Assembly (NCBI GenBank): GCA_033297075.1
Contig: MU858119.1
Coordinates: 62,001 to 126,000 of the forward strand
Direction of reading: 5' to 3'
Source: Rhypophila decipiens
Taxonomy: Eukaryota; Ascomycota; Sordariomycetes; Sordariales; Naviculisporaceae
Length of the DNA stretch: 64,000 bases
In this document: piece by piece, positions 13,088 through 24,742 of the stretch
How positions within the stretch are numbered: position 1 is the stretch's first letter
Layout: each line of letters begins with the position of its first letter
Notes under the pieces: generated by a model
What the model saw: the letters and a program-made list of their open reading frames with translations, nothing else
Databases searched by the model: none
Told to the model about the DNA's origin: nothing
Position numbers and translations under genes: made by a program

Positions 13088-16000
13088 ATGTCGGCTGCGG
13101 GCCAACTCAGGAGGGGCCGTGCCGGATCGAGCAACTCAGCCCTAGAGGCATCTTCCAAGGGTCGGACAGCACACATGCAAGACTTCGCCATGGCACCGTC
13201 TACGAATGCCCTCCCCCGGTACCTGGAGCCGTGCGCGGCGACGGCCTCGATGTTTCTCTACGCCCAGGGCAGCTCGGTCGTTTGCAGCCATCACGATACC
13301 CTGACGATAGAGAGGAGGTTTGCTCGCCACTCGGAGGAGGTTCAGATATTAGCCGTCGACAATGCGAGCGAGATGGGCGCGGGAAGGCTGGTGGTCAGCT
13401 ACGATGCCGGAATGACGGCCATTGTATGGGATCTTTTCTCGGGCGACGAGGTGGCTCGCTTTGCCTCGTATGAGAACCTTACGTGTGCGGCTTGGATGCG
13501 GAACGGAAATGTTGCTTTTGGTCAGTAGCTGTGCCCATTTCGCCGCGTCGTATGCAAGTCAAGACTCGGGAGGCTAATCCGTCAACTGCAGGCAACTCGC
13601 AAGGCAACGTGATTATGTTTGAGCCGACCACATCCGAGCACATTTCTGCCAGGACGATTGATCAGATATCAATCACAGCAATAGCTCCAGCTTCTGACTG
13701 CAGGACATTTGCTATTGGGTACGAAGCACTGCTGCACCGAACAGATGACGAGGCCGAAGCTGACGCTCCATTCCCTAGTTACCAAAACGGTTCCTTGTTG
13801 ATTGCCACACTGCAGCCCAGGTTCACCATCCTGCACAATCTCAGCACATCTCGTGGGCCTTCGCCCATAGTCACATTGGCATGGCATGCCTCGTCGTCTC
13901 GGCAGAAGTCGGACATGCTGGCCGTCCAGACAAACGACGGAGACCTCCGCGTCTGGAGCGTGTCCAAGTCGTACAACAGCGAGGACCCGGCCAAGGTCGT
14001 GAGGATTCTGAAGAGGACCGAAAACTACCTGGCCGGGGCCAACTGGATGGGTTGGTCCAAGAACGGTCGGATCATTCAGTACTCCGAGTCGTAAGTGAGA
14101 CCCGGCTCTCTGATGATGTGGACCCGATGTGCTAACGAGAGTGGCGTGCAGCGAGACCATCTCGTGGGATGTGCGGACAAAACACGTCACTTATGATACC
14201 ATCCCGACGCTCGACAACATCAGAGGCCTTGCAGTCTATGGGCCTGGAGCCAGCCTGTTTACGCTGGGAGCTAACAACACAGTCCAGCAGTTCGACCTGA
14301 ACGCACCGGCGATGATGGTGGCCAACGTGCAGCATCCTGCGAACCTGCTGCCTCCGTCGCCGCCCATCTCGCTCGAGGCCGAGGACAAGAATCAGAGCGC
14401 AAGCCTGTCCGAATCCGAGTCTTCGGTTTCCATCGCCATTCATGCCGAGCTGTCAGAATCCGACGATCACATGTCGCCCCTGGCTCGGCTGGTTCAGGGA
14501 GAGGACTCGGACGTTGAGAAGTATCGCACCGCCAGTCCTGTTTCGAGCCGAAGCAGATCGAGCGTTTCTATTTCGTCTTCCAGTTCTCAGACACCGGCCC
14601 GTGGGTATACGCCTTCAACCGTTTCACGCACCATGACTGAAAACACGTACATCTCGGCCGGATCCTCTCTCCGCTCCTCGGCCGCGCCATCTAGACGTGA
14701 GCGCGAGTCGTATTCGACGACGAGCTCCATGGCCAGTTCCAACTACCGGTCCAAGCATCGGCCGTCGAGGCTCCGCCATGAGGTTCCTCGCAGCCCCGAG
14801 GACTCCAAGGTGACGGACCTGTTCAAGTTCACCAAGAGCCGACTGATCGACATGCCGTACAAGACGCCTTTCCAGGTCGACAACTCGCGCATGACAAACG
14901 ACGATCTCCGGAGACAGATGCTGAGCACCATCTTTGGATGGAACAGGGAAGTCGACGAGCTGATCCGCGACGAGATGTCCAGACATGCTCTTGGCTCGAC
15001 GAACCGCATTCTTCTTGCAAAGTGGCTCGGCGACATCAGCACCGACGTCATGACGATGGGTTCTGAGAACATGACATCCTCGGACTGGATGCTCCTGGCG
15101 CTGAGTGGCATTGGCGGACAAGCTTCCCAACACAAGCTGGGCCGAGCCTATGTCCAGCGGCTGCTGGAGAATGGAGATGTGCATGCCGCCGCCACCATCA
15201 TGATCGGGCTGGGCGACCACAACGACGCGATTGAGATCTACATCTCGCACAGGAAGTATATGGAGGCCTTGATCCTCACCTGTCTCTTCTTCCCGGCCAC
15301 GTGGGAACGCCAGGAACAGATTGTGAGGAAATGGGGAGAGTGGGCTGTCCAGCATGGCCAACAACAACTGGCCATCCGCTGCTTCGCGTGCACCGGACAC
15401 GAATCCAGCGAGCCCTGGACCTCGCCCTCGGCTCAGCAGCTCAGCTTCCCCAGCATCTCGCAGACGGTGGGTGAGCTGCTGAGCCCGCCCATGTCGCCCC
15501 CGACTGTGGCCAATCGTGGTCCACAGCGGAGTGTTGCAAAGACTTCGGCCTTGAAGCTCATTACTTCCTTTGGCGGTGATCCGCAGGCGAAGGCCAAGTT
15601 CTTCTCGGGCATGGACGATGGCAAGACGCCCATCGCAGCCGGAGCCACCCCCATCCAAGACTCGGCGCTTTCACCGGGCGGACATGGCGACCCAGCCACG
15701 GCCGTGTTGCGGTCCAACAGGAGCCAGTTCAACACGCCGGCGTCGGCTCGCCCAGCCCAAGCAGGCTTTGGCCGGCAGCGACTTCCTTCCATCGGGGAGG
15801 CTCCAGACCACGGCCATCGTGAGCTGCGGACTGCGGTCAACAGACCGGCCGGCGACCCTTACGCCAATATCAAACCGATCGACGCGAACCCTGTCAGTTC
15901 GCTGGATGTTCCCCGGGCCTCGACCGCCAGCCCCAGGATGAAGGGCGGCAAGACGAGGGCTCAGCCTCCTCCGCCCTCGCCTTCACCAGCTGCCGTGGCT

Positions 16001-18478
16001 GCTCTCATGGAGAATTCCCGCAAGAGAAATGGATCACGCACCCGGATCCCCGAGGGCCTGGACCTGTCTCTCCCTCAGTTTAATGATTCTTTTCCAGACG
16101 ACCTCATCTCGCCCGACCAGTCGACCGCATCTTCAGCGGCCCGGTACCACTGGCCATCCAGACGCCGAGGCCCGGGCTCGATCGCTAGCTCTGCCACGTC
16201 GGCCGCCTCCAGCGTCAGAGGCCATCGCAGTCACAACCAGGGCAAGAGCTTGGACGACTATATCCACAGCCTCGATTCCGCCTCCACCACGGGACCTGCT
16301 CGTGCCACAAGCCGTGATGGCCGCTCTCGTGCTCGCGAGTCCAGCCGGTCGCGCAGACTCGACCGGGACGAGTCCAACGACCGGGGACGGGGCTCGTCTC
16401 GAGCGTATACTCCCAAGGGCGGAAAGCGATCACCAAAGTCCCCAGTCCCCATGTCTCCCGAAGACTTGATCAATCTGGCAACGCCGCGAGAAGACATGCA
16501 GTTCAGCAACGAGGCGGATGAGAGGGGCCGCTTGATTGACTTTTCTGACGACGTGGACCAGCAGCCCAGCACGGTCAAGAAGGTGGGCCACCATGACACG
16601 CTGAAATTTCGAGACAGCTCCCGTCAAAGAGAAAGCTCCCGAGCGAGGGCGTCGAGCCGGGGCGTCAGCCGCAGTGGTCGGGCTTCTAGCCGGGACGGCC
16701 GCCGGGCCCGCAGTCCGGACAGGGACAGGGACAGGGACAGGGATAGGCACGTGCCTCCTGCCCTGGAACTCCGCGGACGCTCTGCGATGCGCTCGGGTTC
16801 GTCAAACAGATCGCCGTCCTCGCCGCTGCCCATGTCGGCAGGACCACAGCATTTTGCTACTTCGGAAGATGAAGAGGATTATCGTCAAGCCCTCGAGGAC
16901 CGGGAGAGGTTCAGGAGGAGGAATGGGCGGAGCACCAGCAGGACTCGTAGGGATCCCACGTCGCCACAGTCGGTCCGGTCGAGTGCCTGGGGTGGGCGAG
17001 ACAGGTCCGAGAGTGTCCGCCGCCGCAATGGGGAAGCGTCCAGAAAGAAGATAGCTGCGCCCATGCCTACGCCAGCGCCCATGCAGCTCGTCGCTGACAG
17101 CGCTGGCGACTTGAGGGTCATCAAGGACGAGAGGCAACTGAAGAAGGAGGCAGCAGCCCGCGAACTCGAGGAGCGCCGAAAGTCGCTGGCTGCCAGACCA
17201 GCAGCGCCCCTGATTCCCCATCCCGACGAGCTCTCCCCTGCTCCGCTCCGAACTCCTCCTGGCCACTTTGACTTTCCCAGTCGCTCGCCGCAGCAGCTCA
17301 TGGAGCTGCCCAGCACCGTCTTCGTCCCTTACAAGGAGAAAGACCTTCCTTCGCGCAGTGCCAGCGTGGATCCCAACGCCGGCCGGAGCATGTATGCCAG
17401 CCGCGGACCTAGCATTGGCCTGCCTGCGACCCCCAAGGCGATGCGCCTCGTGCTCGAGTCGTCGGATTCCTCAAGGCAACGCCACCAGGTTCCTGTGCCC
17501 CCTATTCCAGAGACCTTTGCTCAGGCCTCGCCTGTAAACTTCTCGCCCAACAAGGTCTCTCCACGAAGCTCTCCCAAGTCGTCACCGAAGCGAGCCACGC
17601 ACGACGAACCCGAGCCGGCCCAGAAGAGCCCTGCCCTGCTGCTCCCAGCTACCGTTTATACTCCTCCACCTCCATCTGCGTCCCGCCCGCCAATCCAGCG
17701 ATCCGCATCGGCTCCTCCACAGGACCTTGCTCCCCCCCAAGGTGGTGCCATCGGTACCATGAAGGGCCTCCAGCTCCTCAAGGCTGCCACCTTCGAGCCG
17801 AACACATCCAACACGGGTCGCAGGCCATCGCATGACGCCATGCTCGGCAACATTGGCCGGCGTCCATCGCACGATGCGGCGGCCATGGGCAGCCTTGGCC
17901 GGCGGCCTTCTCACGACTCTGCTATGATGCCACCGCCGCCGCCGCCGCCTCCTCCTCCAGCGCCACCAATGCTCAAGGAGCTCCAGCACCTCGCACAACC
18001 GCCCCCGCCTCCTCCTGCCCCGTTGCCCCACGCTGCCGGCTCTAAGCCGGTTGTCTACGGCGGCAGCTCGGGTATGATTGAGATTGTCATGGACGAAGAG
18101 CAGGAAACGAGCGAGGGACAGAACGATAACCCTCCTCCCATCATGTCCCCGCCGATTCCTACATCGTCACGGAATGCCCACCACCGCGGGCGGAGCAGCG
18201 TCGACAACAGCATCGGTGCTCGCATCTCGCGGGCGACGGAGAGGATGCGATCCGCCAGCCGCAGCCGCAAGGATAGCCTCGGTCGAACCAAGTCACCCGA
18301 GATCATGGCTCCCTACGAAAGCATCCCCATGCCCATCGCACTGACCAGGTCACCCGTATACCAGCAGCAGACGCAGCAGGTGACTGTTCAGCAGCTTCAA
18401 CAACACCAGCAACAGCTCCAGGCTGCCCAGCAGGGGAACGACTATCGCACTGGTCTGCACCGCAGTGAGATGATTTGA
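13088..18478 (+). CDS. Large WD40-repeat protein with long disordered RS/Pro-rich C-terminus
   Basis: Proposed exons are 13088-13520, 13592-13718, 13779-14090 and 14152-18478, giving 1732 residues. The two introns at 13521-13591 and 14091-14151 have clear donors, CTAAT/CTAAC branch sites and CAG acceptors. The third, 13719-13778, is 60 nt and has no stop. Removing it restores a smooth join (AIGYQNGSLL); retaining it adds 20 residues. Residues 40-380 hold degenerate WD40 blades (for example MTAIVWDLFSGDEVARF and GDLRVWSVSKSY). A helical segment follows at about 590-780 (dimerisation or alpha-solenoid-like). The rest is low complexity: RS/RD repeats, three RRPSHD units near 17818-17917, polyproline runs and a Gln-rich end. 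It is probably a cytoplasmic or nuclear scaffold. I recognise the fold but not a named family. Confidence 0.85.
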
Positions 18479-18603
18479 AGGACATGTCTATCTACAAACC
18501 ACCACATACCACTTCATGGTGGCTTGATCTTTATTCTCTTAGATCGCCACTTGCTTTGTCGTTCTTTTTTCCTTCGCCATCGTATACCCATTCATATTCC
18601 ATT

Positions 18604-18633
18604 TCTCTCTCTCTCTCTCCCTCTCTCTCTCTC
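18604..18633 (+). repeat. CT microsatellite
   Basis: About fifteen CT dinucleotides with one interruption lie about 125 nt after the stop codon of the WD40 gene, so they probably fall in its 3' UTR. Confidence 0.9.
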
Positions 18634-20458
18634 GCCGGTTACCTTTATTCGATTCTTGCGACATCAACAACAATATTGTTTGCATGGCGATGGGCGTTTT
18701 GATTAAACACTATTTACAACCTTCTTTCGAGCTTTCAGCTGGGTGATCTTGACTAGGATTGTGGAAAAAGACGTGTTGAACCGGAAGAGGGAAGGCTATA
18801 ACAAGAGAACTCGGTTGGAAAGAACCAGGACCTTTGAGAATCGGAACAAAACTCGTCGGCAGACATACGACTGTACCCGCGTACCTACTACTACAATACC
18901 CATCGACGAATAAATAAAAGAAAAGGCCGCGTACAAGCAATTGGCTTTGATGTGGAGGAGAGAATTAATGAATGACCTTTGCTAGTTTTGCTTTTTTTTT
19001 TTTCCCTTTATATATTTCCTACAGCAGTTCATGATGCCCTTCTAGAAAGAACACATTTGATTACTTTTTCTACCTTGATTCATCCTTGTTCCAATCATCT
19101 CTGTTCATATTGCTGTCTTTTCTGCTTCGACTTATATATATATATGCACCGAGTTTGAGCTCCTTGGCTACTTGGTTTCTTTTGCAAACAACAGTTCTTT
19201 TCGATATATGTATATTTTGTCTGGCATCTTGCACAGTGCGCGGTATCTGGAAGGTACTTATTTGGCTGAGATGCAAGCTGGGCACGGATATGAGTGGTTG
19301 GCGGGTCGGGCCAGGAAGAGCAAGACTTGTATGCGTGCGGCACGGTGTGATGTGTGCTCCTTCTGGGGGCCGGCCTGAGGAGGAGGAGAATATTGGACAC
19401 GCCATCACACCACCAGACCAGCTTGCACACCAGAAAGAACATGGGGGATACTTTTGATTTCCCATTTTCCGGCCTGCTTGCTCGGCTTGGTGTTTAGAAA
19501 AGTGAAGTAGGCAGGGCAGACAGAGTAGCTGGGTGGGCAGATTGAGAGCGATGAACCGAAGGGCAACGAGGCAGACACAAAAAGAACGAAACTGTTTAGG
19601 TGTGGTTGTTTGTTTTGCATCACCCTCACTTGACCCTTTTTATTCTTGCCTTACAAAAGCAATGAGAACAGACAGAGCCTTCAGATTGATCGATACTGGA
19701 TGAGCAGCAGCTAGCTAGCTGGTTGGTTGGTTTGTTTTGGAAAGATTGGATAGTTGGTGGTATACGGCTGCCTCACGGCACATTTATGATATCATGAACT
19801 TGCTTCTATTGTTTTCTCTTGTCATTTTCTGGCTTTCATTGAGATATATAAAAACCACTCTTCTCTTTCCTTTCTTACCTTCCTCGGAAAGCATTAACTC
19901 GAGTTAAAACTAATTAATTGTTCTGTTTGCTCTATCCCGATGTGTCGTCATTTGATATTTTTTCGCCGTGATTGACTGCTCTTGAGAACTGTGAACGTAC
20001 AGTACGTCTTTGGCGATGAGATTTGATGTCGAGAAAAATGACATAAGCTAAGAGAGGGAGGAGAAAGAAGGAAGGAGACTTGTGTGGTGCAGGTAGAATA
20101 AGAGACATTGTTTAAGCGGATGCGTCGAGTTTATCATCATGTATACGGAAATGTATCAACACGTTAGAAATAGCCGTGTTCCTTCTCTCAGCCCGCCGGT
20201 TGGTAGTCTTCCTTATTAGTAGGGGGGATGTGAAGGATAAGGATAAATGAGCCAGGCCAGTTCAAGATCTAGCAGGCAATTAAGAGTGCATCATCGTTAG
20301 TGGCATCATTTATCTAGTCCAGGAATGGAATGGAATGTACTTTCTTTTCCTCAGGCACAGCTCTCTAGCCGCGCTGGTTGCTGCAAATGGTGTGTTGCGG
20401 CGGCCGACCTCAATCAACACCACGAGATATCGTCACATCTATCGTCGTGCCTCACCAA

Positions 20459-20492
20459 GAGAGAGAGAGAGAGAGAAAGAGAGAGAAAGAGA
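20459..20492 (+). repeat. GA microsatellite with A interruptions
   Basis: A run of GA units broken by GAAA steps. It lies in non-coding DNA with no gene nearby. Confidence 0.9.
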
Positions 20493-20805
20493 TACATCCA
20501 TTCGAATAAGAGGAAATCGGCACGATTAGTTATTTGCAATATTTGTAATAGGAGAGAAACAAGACAAACTAAAAGCAAATGAATGGAGCGATAAAAAGGA
20601 CGAAAAAAAAGAAAACCGTAATAGGCGGTTGACCATCCCATCTCAACCTTCTACCCCAAAGCCCCAGGTGACCTAGTCCAGGAAAGCCGACCGATGGTTC
20701 AAGACGTCTGCCCAATTGCTTGGCTGAACTGTATCTTGAAGGTTTAATGCTGTGCTAGCATCGTAAGTTACCTGTACGAGTAGACAACACCACGGGCCTC
20801 TGCTG

Positions 20806-20879
20806 GGGGTCGAACCTGAGGGTTCTGATGGTTTCGGGACAGAGAAGCCGAGAATGTCGGACGCCTCCCACCTGAGCCA
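20806..20879 (-). other. tRNA-like sequence with matching A and B boxes (degenerate)
   Basis: On the minus strand, 20879-20868 reads TGGCTCAGGTGG, a full match to the pol III A-box consensus TRGYNNARNNGG. The stretch 20816-20806 reads GGTTCGACCCC, close to the B-box GGTTCGANTCC. The 51 nt between them is in the range for a tRNA or a tRNA-derived SINE head. However, I could not build a paired acceptor stem or a good T-stem, the base at position 33 is C rather than T, and no TTTT terminator follows closely. It is best read as a tRNA pseudogene, a SINE remnant or chance. Confidence 0.25.
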
Positions 20880-21373
20880 TTACAGTTGAGGACTTGGGCC
20901 GAGATTTGAGCTTATATGGTTACGTTGGGGTAGGGCAGGGCTTGGCATGAGGGGGGCTTACGTACGCACGGCCTTGGAAGAGACGGGACACCCGCGAGCA
21001 GAAACACTCAAGACTCTCATTAGATGTTGTTTTTATTTTCGAGTTGAGAAATAATCACAGTATCTCAGAGGTGCAGGTACCAACTGAAGACTGTATAAAT
21101 ATTTGGGTAATGTGGGTTGCCAAAATACATCTGGCTCCTCGCTTCCCACTTGACATATTTAACTTGGTAGTACGGGTTACCTGTATCAGGGGTTGACCTA
21201 AGACGATGGCATGCAACTCTGGATGATGATTTAGATGGGAAGGGAAACAAAGTGAACATCCAATACTTCTCTACTTGGCATTTCATATGCGGAATAATGT
21301 TGACCAAATGTACAAGACAAGACTGATACCACTATTCCATTCCCGCCTATGTGTATAAAACGACACCCAAGAA

Positions 21374-21387
21374 CCCCCCCCCCCCCC
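21374..21387 (+). repeat. Poly-C run (14 nt)
   Basis: An uninterrupted run of C lies about 180 nt beyond the stop codon of vps24. It is a likely length-variable or error-prone site. Confidence 0.9.
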
Positions 21388-21567
21388 AAGTCTTCAAGTC
21401 AGGAGAATGAATACCCTCATAACGCCAGTAACGCCGCTACCCGTTTATCAAACCCGACCAAGCCAAACGGACATAAATGATAATCTTATATCGTCGCCCA
21501 ATCCCATGCAAGAATACCCATTATCACTCCCTCGCCGCCATCATCACATCAAGGTCTTCGTAGCTTC

Positions 21568-22376
21568 TCAGCTCCTGAGCGCCTCAAGTCTATTCCGCAT
21601 CTGATCCATCATCGCCTCTGTGGCCTCCTCGTCCTCGTCCTCTTCCGCCACCTTGCCTGGGACAGGCGGTTGGGGCAGTGGCACACTGGGCATCTCGCCC
21701 GTCTTCTCCATCCTGCCCCTGAGAATCTCCCCGAGCACTTTCTCCACCTCGCCCTCGGCTTCCGTCTCCTCGTCCTCAAACATGGCGTCTTCGCCAAGCG
21801 GCAGCGTCTCGCCGACCATCTCTTCGATAACACCGGCCTTCATCAGCTCGACACTGAGCTCCTGCATTGTCTGTCCCAACTCGGGAAGTCGGATCAGCGT
21901 ATTGACGTCCTTCATTATTCCGACGCTCGCGCGGATGCTACCCTCGATTTTGCGCAGAGCGAAGGCCTCGTTGACCTGCATCGAGACGCTATTGAGCTGG
22001 GCCTTGGCAGTCACCAGACGGGCCGAGTGTTTGCGCTGCTTGATGAGCTCGCGGGCGAAGTCGCGGACTTCTTTATCGGCCTGGCGACGCTGGTTTGGGT
22101 TGCGCTGAGCGCGCTTGTCCGAGGCCAGGATGAGATTCTTGGTCTTGATCTCGACTTGTTTGACGGCGGCGATGTCGCGGTCGATTTTGCGGATGTTGGA
22201 GCGGATCAGGGCGTTGCATTTCCGGAACTGTGAGATTGAGCGACCGAGTCATTGTTAGAGCCTGGAAACGTCGTCTTTCATATCATGTTGTTCGCTCGTC
22301 TTTTGCGGTTGCCTGTAGGATAGCTTACCTGCGCGTTCGGATCTGGTTTCGCGAACATGTTTCTTAACGTCTCCAT
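21568..22376 (-). CDS. vps24: ESCRT-III subunit Vps24 (CHMP3-like)
   Basis: Exon 1 is 22376-22329 (16 codons, METLRNMFAKPDPNAQ). A 101-nt intron follows (GTAAGC donor, CACAG acceptor), then exon 2 is 22227-21568, giving 235 residues. The protein shows the Snf7-family plan: a short N-terminal membrane-binding helix, a basic helical core (about residues 17-130, with CNALIRSNIRKIDRDIAAVKQ and RQADKEVRDFA), then an acidic regulatory region (about 155-235) with DEDEEATEAMMDQMRNRLEAL, a MIM1-like C-terminal helix. In the family, Vps24 copolymerises with Vps2 to cap Snf7 filaments at endosomes for multivesicular-body sorting. The length matches fungal Vps24. A separate open frame ends 13 nt inside the start of this CDS (see 22364-22726). 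Confidence 0.93.
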
Positions 22377-22726
22377 GTTTGCGGATTTCTGGGTGAAATC
22401 GTATTATTGAAAAAGTGTTCGACACAGTTGGGAATGCCGCGAAGCCCCCGGATCGCAGCTTCAAAGGTGGCTTCGTTGCACGCGGCGTAGAGCTTTTGCA
22501 GATGGTAGAGTTGGGGGCTTTGGCGCCTCATCACTCGATAATCGCCCAGTGCCTTGATACGGCGGGCTTGGCTTGGTACCCCGCTATTGGTCGCCTGCCC
22601 CGCCTCGTTAACAAACCTCTTCTTCGTGCTGAACCAGTGCACATATTCTAAACTTGGGAAACAGGGCATAATAAGAATGAAAGTCAGAGACATTTTTACT
22701 GTTTACCTGTGTCTGGGGGAAGCCAT
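22364..22726 (-). CDS. Possible small two-exon gene overlapping the start of vps24
   Basis: Proposed exons are 22726-22707 (MASPRH plus two bases) and 22628-22364, joined across a 78-nt intron with a GTAAAC donor and TTCAG acceptor, giving 94 residues. The second exon reads as a balanced, basic, probably helical protein (with ARRIKALGDYRVMRRQ and LYHLQKLYAACNEATFEAAIRGL). I do not recognise it. Its stop overlaps the first 13 nt of vps24 in another frame, which is unusual for separate eukaryotic genes. It may instead be vps24 leader sequence or chance. A different upstream splice is also possible. Confidence 0.25.
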
Positions 22727-23694
22727 CGTGCCGTAGTCTTCTCGGTTGCTGTTTGTAAAGGTTCTTTCTAGATGAACGTGATTCCGACATGACGATTGCT
22801 TCGTGAACCTCGACGACTCTGCATGTGCTTTCGGCCATTCCCGAGCACCCTCACCAGCCTCACCAGCCTCACCAGCTACACTTCTATCCAGATACAACAG
22901 AAGGAAAAAGCTGAGTATTTCCCCAGCACTCCGTGCACTCCCACAGTGTATAGTGCTACTATGCGTGCTTAGTGTTATTCATGGGCCTTGTGCATTACCT
23001 CCCCTTGCATGAGTGAATGCGATGAATTCGGTATGTCGTCTGACCAGAGGCCAAAGAATTGACAATTTGACTCCAACATGCAAGCCACAATGAGGAGAGA
23101 GAGAGAGCGCTGCGGGCAGAAGGGTGTGAATGATGCAACGACTTTGAGGTTCACAAAGTCTCGTCCATCCCGTGGAGCCCTTGATTTCTAGAAGGCTCAC
23201 CGAGTTTCAATCTTGAAGATGGTCGTCACCGAACGGGGTCTGTCTGAGCAAGGCAACTGTTGTCCCGCAGACCCGCACGCGCTATTGGGGCGTTGCCTCA
23301 GCCCTGCCATGGTCCGTGTGTTTGTTGAATCTTTGGGCTTCTGACGAATTCCACCGTCACCCTGGAAGTGCAGCCTAGACCAGTGACCTGAAGCTGAACC
23401 AAGCATACTAATTGCAAACAGGAACGGCAGCCTCATCAATCTTTGATCTGAACCAGCACACACTACTACATCTGCCAGACCTCTTGGACAGAATCAATCA
23501 ATTCATTTTCTTCTTGCAAAATTACCAACAAGGTACTATTTTCCCATCGCCTCTCACTATTGACCGTCTTGATTTGTTGTCTAACCCCAGCGATATCTAG
23601 CTATCTAAGCGCCTTTTGGAGCTACCCCTCCTCCCCTCTCCAACAACACAAACTTCTCCAGTTCACGTACTATTACATCGTCACATCATTCACA
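22727..23694. other. Divergent promoter region between vps24 and p23
   Basis: No coding sequence is recognised. The stretch from about 23450 is CT/CA-rich with CAAC repeats and reads like the p23 leader. A short imperfect CACCAGCCT repeat is present near 22850-22870. Confidence 0.55.
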
Positions 23695-24742
23695 ATGGCG
23701 ACCGTAACACCTGAGGGTAAGTCTGTTTACCGAGCTCTTTCGATGTCTTCTGCTGCTCATCGTTCGAATCCCGCCGAGTGGTATGTTCGGCTGGGCGATT
23801 GATGCGCAGCGTCGATTGATTGCCTCGCCGTCCTTCTTCAGGCTGTCTCGCTCCCATGCCTCACAATCTGTATATCTGACTTCTCTACCATTGTAGTTCT
23901 CTGGGCGCAACGCTCCTCCAAGGTCGACCCCGAGAAGAACTTCATCTACCTCACCATTGGTGTTCCCGATGTGCCACCTTCGAATCTCAAGTTGGACCTC
24001 CAACCCACCACCTTGACGTTTACCGGCCACTCCGACACTCTCAAAAAGACTTATCACCTCGAGCTTGAGTTCTACGCCGAGATTGACCCCGCCGAGAGCA
24101 AGATCAACCACAGCCCCCGCGATGTTGAGCTGAAGCTGCGCAAGAAGGAACTCGATGACGCCTACTGGCCACGCCTGCTCAAGGAGTCCAAGAAGGTCCA
24201 TTTCCTCAAGACAGATTTCGACAAGTGGGTTGATGAGGATGAGCAAAACGAGGCCCCCGAGGAGGACTTCTCCAACTTTGGAGGCATGGGTGAGTAGTCG
24301 CTCCTCCCTTCCTGGCCCCCATGAAAGCCTTCAGAGGACTTTCTCGGTGGTCCGGCTTTTCCCCCTCGAGTTCTCGCGCACCCAGCTAACCTATTTTGAT
24401 GTATCCGTAGGTGGCATGCCTGGTATGGGTACGTAGAAGCTGGTTTCTCCGCTAGGAACTCCCCTACATGGCCTGTCTGATTTCTCGACTCGTCGATCAA
24501 ATGATAAGGCTAGGTTCTGTTCTAATGCACGATTTGGTTACTAACTCGCGTTCATAGGAGGCGGTGGCGGCGATTTCGGTGGCATCGATTTCTCCAAGCT
24601 TGGAGGTGGCGGTGGCCTCCCAACCGGCGGTGACGATTCGGATGAGTCGGACGACGACATGCCAGCACTCGAGGGCGACGATGAGGAAGAGGGCGATAAA
24701 GAGAAGCCCGCAGCTACGGAGGAGAAGAAGACTGAGGCGTGA
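23695..24742 (+). CDS. sba1: p23/Sba1/Wos2 Hsp90 co-chaperone
   Basis: Four exons: 23695-23716, 23897-24289, 24411-24428 and 24558-24742, giving 205 residues. All introns have GT..AG ends (GTAAGT, GTGAGT and GTACGT donors). The CS domain occupies residues about 7-115, beginning VLWAQRSSKVDPEKNFIYLTI and holding the p23 motif (W)PRLLKESKKVHFLKTDFDKWVDED. After it come a Gly/Met/Phe-rich linker (GGMPGM, GGGGDFGGIDFSKLG) and an acidic tail. In the family, p23 binds the ATP-closed N-domains of Hsp90 and slows ATP hydrolysis during client maturation in cytosol and nucleus. Exon 3 is a microexon of 18 nt encoding only linker residues. It lies beside other chaperone-linked genes (hsf1 is 5 kb away), but there is no evidence of a cluster. 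Confidence 0.93.

Larger units (their letters stand above)
18479..21567. other. 3.1 kb convergent spacer between the WD40 gene and vps24
   Basis: Both flanking genes end into this stretch, so much of it could be 3' UTR. It is AT-rich with TATATA runs and three simple repeats, listed separately, plus one tRNA-like sequence near 20.8 kb. No open frame here has recognisable protein features. Confidence 0.6.
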
